Assembly: GCA_945645715.1 (NCBI GenBank)
Contig: CALZFJ010000021.1
Coordinates: 1-13,182, forward strand
Length of the DNA: 13,182 nucleotides
Direction: 5' to 3'
From: an uncultured Prevotellaceae bacterium
Lineage (GTDB): Bacteria > Bacteroidota > Bacteroidia > Bacteroidales > Muribaculaceae
The position numbers were made by a program, and so were the translations under genes. This document shows positions 6,651-12,803 of the stretch, in pieces. The first letter of the stretch is position 1, and every line of letters begins with the position of its first letter. The notes beneath the pieces were generated by a model that was given only the letters and a program-made list of their open reading frames with translations, was not told where the DNA came from and ran no database searches.

Positions 6651-7202
6651 ATGGTAGATTTTGACAAGATAATTGAGAAATACTACACAAAGGGCAGTGA
6701 TGCCTACAACCTATTGACGATACACAGCCGACAAGTGGCGGAGCTGGCATTGCAGCTTGCCGACGAGTCGGCTGTTGCCGTTGATAGAGACTTTGTGTGG
6801 GAGGCGGCGATGCTGCACGATGTGGGCATTTGCCGCACTAATGCGCCGGGCATATACTGCTTTGGCACTGAGCCATATTTGCGCCATGGGCTGATAGGAA
6901 AGGCTATGCTGCTTGAGGAAGGGCTTCCGCGGCATGCCCTGGTGTGTGAGAGGCACATAGGTGCCGGACTCACTGCCGATGAGATACGTGAGCAAGGGCT
7001 TCCGCTGCCTGCGGTTGATATGCTTCCGCTCACGGTGGAGGAGAAGCTTGTGTGCTATGCCGATAATTTCTTCTCGAAGTCGCATATTGCTCCAGCCCGC
7101 ACCTACGAGCAGGTGCGCTCGCAGATGGCTCGCTATGGCGAGGGTACGCTTCGACGCCTTGAGGCGATGCATGAGATGTTTTCAGGGAAAAGGCTTTCTT
7201 GA
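6651..7202 (+). CDS. HD-domain hydrolase
   Basis: This is a metal-dependent phosphohydrolase of the HD superfamily, substrate unknown. The 183-residue product shows the full metal ligand set: His25 in TIHSRQV, His56-Asp57 in MLHDVGI, His79 in YLRHGLIG, His102 in CERHIGAG, and Asp138 in CYADNFFSK. The spacing fits small stand-alone HD proteins often annotated as HDIG-type, and it has no partner RelA or GGDEF domain. I start at ATG 6651; a GTG one codon earlier is equally in frame. It begins 18 nt after ilvE and is probably its operon partner, but this does not reveal the substrate. The stop codon overlaps the first base of a tandem repeat. Confidence 0.85.
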   Translation: MVDFDKIIEKYYTKGSDAYNLLTIHSRQVAELALQLADESAVAVDRDFVWEAAMLHDVGICRTNAPGIYCFGTEPYLRHGLIGKAMLLEEGLPRHALVCERHIGAGLTADEIREQGLPLPAVDMLPLTVEEKLVCYADNFFSKSHIAPARTYEQVRSQMARYGEGTLRRLEAMHEMFSGKRLS

Positions 7203-7250
7203 GAGGTGAGAGGTAAGAGGTAAGAGGTGAGGGGTAAGAGTGGAGAGAGG
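7202..7250. repeat. Purine-rich 7-bp tandem repeat between convergent genes
   Basis: Seven consecutive 7-bp units follow AGAGGTA or AGAGGTG: two exact AGAGGTA copies (7209-7222), two AGAGGTG copies (7202-7208 and 7223-7229), and three decayed units to 7250. The strand bias is complete, with no C in the array. It fills most of the 58-nt gap between the HD gene and the minus-strand acetyltransferase gene, ending near a run of seven T. No hairpin terminator is visible for either gene. Confidence 0.85.
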
Positions 7251-7260
7251 GTGAGTTTTT

Positions 7261-7803
7261 TTATTGGGTTACGCCATAGACTTCGCGGTGCAGGGTGGCT
7301 ACGGCGGCTGTGAGGTCGTCGCGTGTGAATGTGCCGTGTGTCATCAGTCGCAGCTCGAGGGCATTGAGATGCGGAGCGTAGGGTGGCTGAATGTAGTGGA
7401 AATCGTCCCACAGTGTCATTCCGAGAGATTCGTAGAAAGCCACTCGCTTGCGCGTGATGGTGTCGATGGGCGGCTCCACCTCGAGCAGTACGCGATTGCC
7501 CACCGATGCGAAGAAGTCGTTCATGATTTTGTGCCCGAGTCCGTTGCCGCGCACAACCGGCATCACGGCAAGGTGCTCTATGTAGGAGAACGAGCCGAAA
7601 TTCCAGTAGGAGAGGAATGCTGCGAAGGCACAGGAGTTCATTTCAAAAATCACGCGAATTTTAAAGTGGGGATTTTGAGCCAGAAGTTGCTCAACCTGAG
7701 CAAAATCTCTACGCTCATCGGGAGGAAAAGCCGACTCGTAGAGGGCTTTTATATTGCTGAGAAAAGGGCTGTGTGGAGCGATTTCTTTGAAAATAAATGT
7801 CAT
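7261..7803 (-). CDS. GNAT-family N-acetyltransferase
   Basis: This is a predicted acetyl-CoA-dependent acetyltransferase of the GCN5-related family, substrate unknown. The 180-residue product has motif A, the acetyl-CoA pyrophosphate loop, at EHLAVMPVVRGNGLGHKIM (76-94) with the R-G-N-G-L-G core, and motif B at AFYESLGM (122-129). An N-terminal ALYESAFPPDERR segment (20-32) is common in small Bacteroidota GNAT proteins. The ATG complement lies at 7801-7803. It is the only minus-strand gene in the window, convergent with the HD gene and divergent from the Lrp-type regulator, with 169 bp between the two starts. The divergent layout makes the regulator a candidate controller. Confidence 0.88.
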   Translation of the reverse strand: MTFIFKEIAPHSPFLSNIKALYESAFPPDERRDFAQVEQLLAQNPHFKIRVIFEMNSCAFAAFLSYWNFGSFSYIEHLAVMPVVRGNGLGHKIMNDFFASVGNRVLLEVEPPIDTITRKRVAFYESLGMTLWDDFHYIQPPYAPHLNALELRLMTHGTFTRDDLTAAVATLHREVYGVTQ

Positions 7804-7871
7804 TTTTAAAAAATTAATAGATTAAATTAACCGTAAACGAAAAAATATGCTTACCTTTATGTGCCTAATAT

Positions 7872-7921
7872 GCAGAGACTGGAAATCCGGGTATTAGGAT
7901 ATCGGATTTTCGTGCATCTGC
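7872..7921. promoter_or_regulatory. Nested inverted repeat in the divergent gap
   Basis: AAATCCG (7883-7889) and CGGATTT (7903-7909) form a 7-bp inverted repeat around 13 nt, and GCAGA (7872-7876) with TCTGC (7917-7921) forms a second arm outside it. It lies downstream of the minus-strand promoter, so it would be in the leader of the acetyltransferase message, and it is also upstream of the Lrp-type gene. It may be a regulator binding site or a leader hairpin. Confidence 0.45.
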
Positions 7922-7924
7922 GAG

Positions 7925-7954
7925 CAAAGTTAACCCTTTTTGTTGAATAATAAA
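7925..7954 (-). promoter_or_regulatory. Probable promoter of the acetyltransferase gene
   Basis: On the minus strand TAACTTTG occupies 7932 down to 7925, a perfect TAnnTTTG element. The upstream element is weak: TTT rather than TTG, 19 nt away at 7954-7952. Transcription would start near 7918, giving a leader of about 115 nt before the start at 7803. Confidence 0.55.
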
Positions 7955-7972
7955 AATAAAATATTTTGTCAC

Positions 7973-8440
7973 ATGGCAAATTCACAATTAGATTCATTGG
8001 ATTACAAGATTCTGAAAATGCTTTCAATGAATGCACGTAAACCTTACCTTGAAATAGCACGTGAATGTAATGTGTCGGGGGCGGCAGTCCACCAGCACAT
8101 ACAGAAGATGCAGAGCCTTGGAGTGATTAAGGGCTCGGAGTCGCTTATCGACCCGGCATCGGTAGGATATGAGACATGCTCCTATGTGGGATTCATGCTC
8201 AGCGACCCGTCGAAATTTGATGAGGTGATTGAGAAGCTGAAAGATATTCCAGAGGTGGTGGAGTGCCACTTTACCACCGGAAAATATGATATTTTCATCA
8301 AGCTCTATGCCCACAACAACAGCCACTTGCTGCAGATTATCCACGATAAGTTGCAGAATCTGGTATCGGTGCGCACAGAGTCGCTGATTTCGTTTAAAGA
8401 GGTGTTTAAGCGTCAGATTCCCATTGAGGAGAAGCTTTGA
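7973..8440 (+). CDS. Lrp/AsnC-family transcriptional regulator
   Basis: Members of this family are DNA-binding proteins that form octamers and sense amino acids. The 155-residue product has an N-terminal helix-turn-helix (LDYKILKMLSMNARKPYLEIARECNVSGAAVHQHIQKM, about 9-46, split by the usual turn) and a C-terminal RAM ligand domain (about 66-145) with the effector-pocket motif HFTTGKYDIFIKLYA (99-113). I start at ATG 7973, since MANSQLDSLDYKIL matches the family start; an upstream in-frame codon at 7940 would overlap the divergent promoter. No exact TAnnTTTG element is seen for it. Amino acid control of ilvE nearby is possible but cannot be shown here. Confidence 0.92.
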   Translation: MANSQLDSLDYKILKMLSMNARKPYLEIARECNVSGAAVHQHIQKMQSLGVIKGSESLIDPASVGYETCSYVGFMLSDPSKFDEVIEKLKDIPEVVECHFTTGKYDIFIKLYAHNNSHLLQIIHDKLQNLVSVRTESLISFKEVFKRQIPIEEKL

Positions 8441-8488
8441 AAAAGGGCAGATAGAGAAGCAATCAAGCTGTAAAGAATAATATATGAA

Positions 8489-8543
8489 GATGTGGTGCCA
8501 TTATTAAGACTGTCTCCAGGAGGGAGTGGCGAGGCATCACATT
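8489..8543 (+). promoter_or_regulatory. Long hairpin in the leader of the suhB-like gene
   Basis: AUGUGGUGCC (8490-8499) pairs along its whole length with GGCAUCACAU (8533-8542), with one G-U pair, and G8489 can pair with U8543. The 33-nt interior contains a small CUCC/GGAG hairpin and an exposed AGGAGGG-like purine run. It ends 48 nt before the start codon and has no U-tract, so it does not look like a terminator. A seven-codon frame, MKMWCHY, begins at 8484 inside it; I do not count it as a gene. Role unknown. Confidence 0.5.
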
Positions 8544-8590
8544 GGTGAACAAGAAATTTCGACAAATCTACAATAAAGAATTTTTATATT

Positions 8591-9373
8591 ATGGAACACG
8601 ACCAATTATTGCTTGATGCGATAGAGTGTGCGCGGCTGGCAGGGAAAATCCAGCTTCAGCACTTCCGCACTGCTAATCTCAACGCCACTGCCAAGCTCAA
8701 CGACAGCGATATTGTGACGGTAGCCGACAAACTCTCGGAGGCTGCCATAATAGGCTATGTGCATGAGCATTATCCTGAGCACTCCATTCTCTCGGAGGAA
8801 TCGGGGTCCGACAGGCGCGAGAGTGAGTATGAGTGGGTAATCGACCCCGTCGATGGCACCACCAACTATAATGCCGGCTTGCCGATGCACTGTGTGTCGA
8901 TTGGCATCAGGCATCGTGGCGTGACGGTGGTGGGCGTGGTGCTTGCTCCCTATCTGAATGAGCTGTTTCATGCCGTGCGTGGCGAGGGTGCCTACTTGAA
9001 TGGCAACCGCATCACTGTTACTGCCAACACCGACATACACAAGGCTGTGGTATCGACCGGATTCCCGGTGGATAAGGACGTGAACCCCGACAACAACATG
9101 GACAATGTGGCTCGTGTGCTGCCCTTGGTGCGCGGACTGCGCCGACTTGGCTCGGCTGCGGTGGATATCAGCTATGTAGCTGCCGGAATCCTTGATGCCT
9201 ATTGGGAGATGAATCTGCATGAGTGGGACGTGTGTGCCGGATTGCTGATAGCCGAGGAGGCCGGTGCGCGGGTGGTGCACTTCAGAGATGACCGCAATGT
9301 GTCGGTGCTCGTTGGTGCTCCGGCTATTGTGGACCAAATCGACCCATTGCTTAGCCGGACACCGGGCAGATAG
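8591..9373 (+). CDS. Inositol-monophosphatase-family phosphatase (SuhB-like)
   Basis: This is a Mg2+-dependent sugar phosphatase of the inositol monophosphatase superfamily. The 260-residue product keeps the metal ligands: Glu69 and Glu70 in ILSEESG, Asp85 and Asp88 in the signature WVIDPVDGTTNY (82-93), and Asp213 in HEWDVCAGLLIAEEAG. The length is close to E. coli SuhB (267). The substrate may be inositol phosphate, PAP or another sugar phosphate; the sequence alone does not decide, so I give no gene symbol. The start ATG 8591 follows an AT-rich leader without Shine-Dalgarno. It lies 150 nt after the Lrp-type gene, and no promoter is seen between them. The last codons overlap a short direct repeat. 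Confidence 0.92.
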   Translation: MEHDQLLLDAIECARLAGKIQLQHFRTANLNATAKLNDSDIVTVADKLSEAAIIGYVHEHYPEHSILSEESGSDRRESEYEWVIDPVDGTTNYNAGLPMHCVSIGIRHRGVTVVGVVLAPYLNELFHAVRGEGAYLNGNRITVTANTDIHKAVVSTGFPVDKDVNPDNNMDNVARVLPLVRGLRRLGSAAVDISYVAAGILDAYWEMNLHEWDVCAGLLIAEEAGARVVHFRDDRNVSVLVGAPAIVDQIDPLLSRTPGR

Positions 9374-9412
9374 AGGCTAACCGGGCAGATTATGAGGGGA
9401 ATACCGGGCAGC
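9361..9412. repeat. Three direct copies of ACCGGGCAG at the end of the suhB-like gene
   Basis: ACCGGGCAGA at 9361-9370 and 9380-9389, and ACCGGGCAGC at 9403-9412, spaced 19 and 23 nt apart. The first copy encodes the last codons of the gene (T-P-G-R-stop); the others lie just after the stop. The spacers differ, so it is not a perfect tandem repeat. It could be a binding array or a partial duplication of the gene end. Confidence 0.6.
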
Positions 9413-9563
9413 ATTTGTAAAAATTAGAATAAAGTTGCAAAAAAATGCTGTATTCTCACGATAATTTGCTACCTTAGCGTCGCTTTTCGCGAAGAATTAC
9501 GGGTTTTGGCTCGCAAGCGAGGCATAAATGTAAATTTTTTTCTTTGAAAGGACTTAAAACGAT
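9413..9563 (+). promoter_or_regulatory. Leader of yitT with a weak promoter candidate
   Basis: TACCTTAG at 9470-9477 differs by one base from the TAnnTTTG consensus, and CTG lies 19 nt upstream at 9448-9450. A short hairpin, CTCG (9510-9513) with CGAG (9518-9521), lies in the leader. AAAGGA at 9547-9552 ends 11 nt before the yitT start. No gene fits in the gap. The promoter call is tentative. Confidence 0.35.
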
Positions 9564-10586
9564 ATGGCTCTTATAAGTGACAAGAAAGAGTTGCTTCACC
9601 AACTGAAGGACTATTTTATGATTGTCGTGGGCTTGGCTCTCTATGCGTTTGGCTTTACGGCTTTTATTCTGCCTGAAAAGGTGGTGAGTGGTGGATTGGC
9701 GGGTGTTTCATCGCTGGTCTATTTCAAGTTTGGTATTCCGGTGGCAATCACCAATTACTCGCTCAATGTGCTGCTGTTGCTGATGGCATTCCGCGTGGTG
9801 GGACGCACCTTTGTGATACGTACGGTGTTTGGCTTCAGCGTGATAAGTCTTTTCTTCGGAATCATGCAGCCGCTGTTCCCCCAGCCGTTTGTCAATAATC
9901 AGCCGTTTATGAATATCATTCTCGGTTCGATAATGTGCGGACTTGGAGTGGGACTTGCATTCATACACAACGGAAGCACCGGCGGCACTGATATTGTGGC
10001 GGCGATGGTGTCGAAGAAGACCAATGTTACTATAGGGCGCATGATACTCTACACCGATGTGTTTATCATATCGAGCAGCTATCTGCTTTTCCACAGCATC
10101 GACAAGATAGTGTATGGCTTTGTGATTCTGCTTGTAGTGGCATTTGTGTGCGACTATGTGATTAACACCAACCGCCAGGCGGTGCAATTTACCATCATCT
10201 CCGAGAAATGGGAGGAGATAGCCAACAGCATCAACAATGAGGCTCACCGTGGCTGCACTTTGCTGCATGGCACCGGGTGGTACACCAAGCGCGATGTGAA
10301 AATGCTCATAGTGATGTGCCGCAAAATTGAGTCGGTGACTATTTTCCGTATTATTAAGTCGATCGACAAGGACGCTTTTGTGACGCAAGCCAATGTGAAC
10401 GGTGTGTATGGAGTGGGCTTTGATGAGGTGAAGGTGAAGCTCCACTCACACAAGCCATCGACTGCCGATGCCGAGGTGATTGTGGAGCATAAGGAGGCTA
10501 CAGAGAAGCCTGCTACTGAAGAGCATGCCGAGATTCCGGTGCCTGAGGAGCACAAGGAGGCTGCTTCGCCTGAGGCGGAAGCTTGA
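9564..10586 (+). CDS. YitT-family membrane protein
   Basis: This is an integral inner-membrane protein of the YitT/DUF161 family, whose transport substrate is unknown. The 340-residue product has about seven hydrophobic segments between residues 17 and 202 (clear ones at 17-36, 84-102, 115-135 and 182-202), with the typical ALYAFGFTAFILPEKVVSGGLAGVS and HNGSTGGTDIVAAMV motifs. A cytoplasmic DUF2179 domain follows at about 206-293. From about 298 it ends in a Glu/Ala/His-rich low-complexity tail of roughly 40 residues, longer than I expect for the family. znuA begins 35 nt after its stop, so it probably leads an operon with the metal transport genes, which may hint at a metal-related role. Confidence 0.9.
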   Translation: MALISDKKELLHQLKDYFMIVVGLALYAFGFTAFILPEKVVSGGLAGVSSLVYFKFGIPVAITNYSLNVLLLLMAFRVVGRTFVIRTVFGFSVISLFFGIMQPLFPQPFVNNQPFMNIILGSIMCGLGVGLAFIHNGSTGGTDIVAAMVSKKTNVTIGRMILYTDVFIISSSYLLFHSIDKIVYGFVILLVVAFVCDYVINTNRQAVQFTIISEKWEEIANSINNEAHRGCTLLHGTGWYTKRDVKMLIVMCRKIESVTIFRIIKSIDKDAFVTQANVNGVYGVGFDEVKVKLHSHKPSTADAEVIVEHKEATEKPATEEHAEIPVPEEHKEAASPEAEA

Positions 10587-10621
10587 ATCCTTGGAACAAA
10601 CACACACGCAAATTGACTAAA

Positions 10622-11539
10622 ATGATGAAGATTAAAAACATATTTCTGTCGGGAATTGCCGTGGCAACTATGGCTGCGGCGATGCTGCTTGCTATGGTGT
10701 CGTGCGGTGGCAAGGGTGGCGATGAGAGGATTATTGCCGTGAGCATTCAGCCGCAGCGCTATCTGCTTGAGCAGCTTGTGGGCGACCACTTCAAGGTGGT
10801 GTGTCTGCTTGCACAGGGTAGTAATCCCGAGGCATACGAGCCGAGTATGCGCCACTTGATGAATCTTGAGAAAAGTGAGGCATATTTTTGCATTGGCAAC
10901 ATCGGCTTTGAGCTTGCAATAGTGGAGAAGGCAAAGCAGGAGAATCCTGAACTGAAGCTCTACGACAACTCGAAAGATGTGCCCGTGATTCGTGGCGGAC
11001 ACGACTGCGAGGAGCATGGACATTCTCATGAAATCGACCCTCACACGTGGACGTCGGCACGGAATGCCGTGATTATCGCGCGAAATATGCACGATGCACT
11101 TGTGGAGCTTGACCCTAATCACACGGCCGACTACGACCGCAACTTTGCCACGCTGAAGGCGCATCTTGAGGCTCTCGACCGCGAGCTTGCCCAAGTGCTT
11201 AGTGAGGTGCCGTCGCGCACGTTTCTTGTGTGGCACCCATCGCTGAGCTATTTTGCTCGCGACTATGGGCTGACGCAGATAAGCATGGAATATAATGGCA
11301 AGGAGGCTCCTGTGGCGCATCTCAAGGAGGAGATTGATGCCGCACGCAGCAGTGGGGCGCAGGTATTTTTCTACCAGAAGGAGTTTGACACGCGCCAGAT
11401 TGCGTCGATAAATGAGCAGATTGGGGCGCGACTTGTGACTATCAATCCCATGAACTATGAGTGGGAGGAGGAATTAAGGAATATCGCTTATGCTCTAAAT
11501 AAAAACGATTATGCACTTGCCGCAGAAGAAAATAATTGA
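10622..11539 (+). CDS. Zinc/manganese-type ABC transporter substrate-binding lipoprotein (ZnuA-like)
   Basis: This is a cluster A-I metal-binding protein that hands zinc or manganese to an ABC importer. The 305-residue product has a lipoprotein signal with the lipobox LAMVSC and Cys28 as the lipid anchor, followed by GGKGGDE. Likely metal ligands are His141 (DPHTWTS), His205 (WHPSLSYFARDYGL) and an acidic residue near 254-256. At the usual first histidine it has Glu70 (NPEAYEP). A His-rich loop (127-136) precedes His141, as in zinc-specific members. I start at ATG 10622; an in-frame TTG at 10583 overlaps the yitT stop and adds a polar stretch before the signal. The 3' end overlaps the ATPase gene by 29 nt. 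Confidence 0.9.
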   Translation: MMKIKNIFLSGIAVATMAAAMLLAMVSCGGKGGDERIIAVSIQPQRYLLEQLVGDHFKVVCLLAQGSNPEAYEPSMRHLMNLEKSEAYFCIGNIGFELAIVEKAKQENPELKLYDNSKDVPVIRGGHDCEEHGHSHEIDPHTWTSARNAVIIARNMHDALVELDPNHTADYDRNFATLKAHLEALDRELAQVLSEVPSRTFLVWHPSLSYFARDYGLTQISMEYNGKEAPVAHLKEEIDAARSSGAQVFFYQKEFDTRQIASINEQIGARLVTINPMNYEWEEELRNIAYALNKNDYALAAEENN

Positions 11540-12209
11540 GCTGAGTGATGTGAGTGTGGCTTACGACAGCCGCATTGCACTGCAAGATGTGAATTTTGCC
11601 GTCGATGAGGGTGACTTTGTGGCTGTAACCGGTCCCAACGGTGGTGGGAAGACTACACTGCTGAAGGTGATTTTGCAGCTTGTGAAGCCCACGCGCGGCA
11701 AGGTGACGTTTCGCAGTCGCGGAGAGGTGGTGAAGCAGTTGAAGATTGGCTATCTGCCACAGAAGAATATGATCGACAGCCGTTTTCCTATCACTGTGGA
11801 AGATGTGGTGCTGAGCGGATTGCTCGGCGACCGCAGCCTGATGCGCCGTTTCAGCCGTGAGGAGACTGAGCGTGCCGATGCCATGCTCCGGCTGGTGGGT
11901 ATGGACGACCGCCGCCGCAGTCCCATCGGAGCCTTGTCGGGTGGACAGCTACAGCGCACGCTGCTCGGGCGTGCATTGATTGCCAATCCCGAGGTGGTGG
12001 TTCTCGATGAGCCTTTGAGCTACATCGACAAGCGTTTTGAGGCGCATCTCTATGATATTATCTCCGATTATGCCCGCCACAGCACCATTATCCTCGTGTC
12101 GCACGAAATGACTACCATCTCGCAGATGGCAAGTAGGCACATCATCGTGGATAAGACGCTGCACGACTGCAAGGCTGCCCACCACTATGTGCGCTCGGAG
12201 TGTGAGTGA
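11511..12209 (+). CDS. Metal ABC transporter ATP-binding protein (ZnuC-like)
   Basis: This is the cytoplasmic ATPase that powers metal import with the substrate-binding lipoprotein encoded just upstream. The 232-residue product has all ABC motifs: Walker A GPNGGGKTT (41-49), Q-loop Gln84 in YLPQK, signature LSGGQLQR (142-149), Walker B VVVLDEP (162-168), D-loop SYID, and switch His198 in VSHEM. The RFPITVEDVVLSGLLG segment is typical of the zinc/manganese subfamily. The start ATG 11511 lies inside the end of the previous gene in another frame, a 29-nt overlap that suggests translational coupling. No permease gene follows; the next gene is a Fur-family regulator after about 100 nt. Confidence 0.92.
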   Translation: MHLPQKKIIELSDVSVAYDSRIALQDVNFAVDEGDFVAVTGPNGGGKTTLLKVILQLVKPTRGKVTFRSRGEVVKQLKIGYLPQKNMIDSRFPITVEDVVLSGLLGDRSLMRRFSREETERADAMLRLVGMDDRRRSPIGALSGGQLQRTLLGRALIANPEVVVLDEPLSYIDKRFEAHLYDIISDYARHSTIILVSHEMTTISQMASRHIIVDKTLHDCKAAHHYVRSECE

Positions 12210-12210
12210 C

Positions 12211-12255
12211 AAAGCACTATTATTTTTGCAAAAAAACATTAAAATTATGTGCTTT
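12211..12255 (+). terminator. Weak terminator candidate after the metal ATPase gene
   Basis: AAAGCAC (12211-12217) pairs with GTGCTTT (12249-12255) around a long AT-rich loop that contains the palindrome TTTTTGCAAAAA (12223-12234). A short T run lies about 10 nt further on. The long loop makes it a poor terminator; it may instead be part of the perR control region. Confidence 0.3.
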
Positions 12256-12280
12256 ATTATGCGTTTTTGGGGAAATTTTG

Positions 12281-12306
12281 TAATTTTGTAACGATAACAA
12301 ATTTGT
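12281..12306 (+). promoter_or_regulatory. Promoter element and operator candidate of perR
   Basis: TAATTTTG at 12281-12288 matches TAnnTTTG, but no good TTG lies 19-21 nt upstream. It overlaps an inverted repeat, TTTGT (12285-12289) with ACAAA (12297-12301), and a palindrome ACAAATTTGT (12297-12306). The region ends 6 nt before the start codon. Fur-family genes are often autoregulated, so this is a plausible operator. Confidence 0.5.
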
Positions 12307-12312
12307 AATTCA

Positions 12313-12750
12313 ATGCAAGAGGAACAACCAATAGTAGATATCGCGTTACACCTGAAGAATCACGGCATCAGACCGTCGATGCAACGCATGGCGATAATGG
12401 AGTATCTTATGGGCACCAGTACACACCCTTCGGTCGATGTGATCTATAGCCATCTGTTGCCCAAGATGCCCACACTGTCGCGCACCACAATCTATAATAC
12501 TCTTGAGCTATTCAGAGAGAAGGGTGCAATTAGGGTGCTAAATCTCGACAACAAGATTACGCGCTATGATGGAAAGACCACCGAGCACGCTCATTTTGTG
12601 TGTCGTCGCTGTGGTAGGATTTATGATGTGGAAATTCCAGATGAAATTTACGAGCAATTGAACAAATTGCCCGATCATTTGGTTGAACAGACAGATGTGA
12701 ACTACACCGGCGTGTGTGCCGAGTGTCTGGGACCGAATGTGATAAGATGA
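12313..12750 (+). CDS. perR: Fur-family peroxide-type repressor (PerR-like)
   Basis: PerR is a metal-dependent repressor that loses DNA binding when peroxide oxidises its histidine ligands. The 145-residue product, the same length as B. subtilis PerR, has a winged helix with recognition segment SRTTIYNTLELFREKGAI (56-73). The regulatory metal ligands His38, Asp86, His92, His94 and Asp105 sit one residue past the B. subtilis set (37, 85, 91, 93, 104). Asp86 is the PerR-type residue, where Fur has Glu. The structural zinc cysteines are C97-x-x-C100 and C136-x-x-C139. It is followed by rubrerythrin, a peroxide-defence gene and known target of PerR in other bacteria. The symbol rests on these residues and this context. 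Confidence 0.85.
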   Translation: MQEEQPIVDIALHLKNHGIRPSMQRMAIMEYLMGTSTHPSVDVIYSHLLPKMPTLSRTTIYNTLELFREKGAIRVLNLDNKITRYDGKTTEHAHFVCRRCGRIYDVEIPDEIYEQLNKLPDHLVEQTDVNYTGVCAECLGPNVIR

Positions 12751-12803
12751 AAGATTTTTAATTAATACATATATTTAATCAATCAATTAATATTAAATCA
12801 AAA

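Noticed and set aside
7264..7809. 181-codon plus-strand frame opposite the acetyltransferase gene
   Set aside because: It is the mirror of the GNAT gene, which has clear motifs A and B; the plus frame shows no family features.
8484..8507. Seven-codon leader peptide MKMWCHY before the suhB-like gene
   Set aside because: It has no run of regulatory codons and overlaps the hairpin stem; too short to support.
10583..10621. TTG start giving a longer ZnuA-like protein
   Set aside because: It would place 13 mostly polar and charged residues before the lipoprotein signal peptide; ATG 10622 gives a standard signal.
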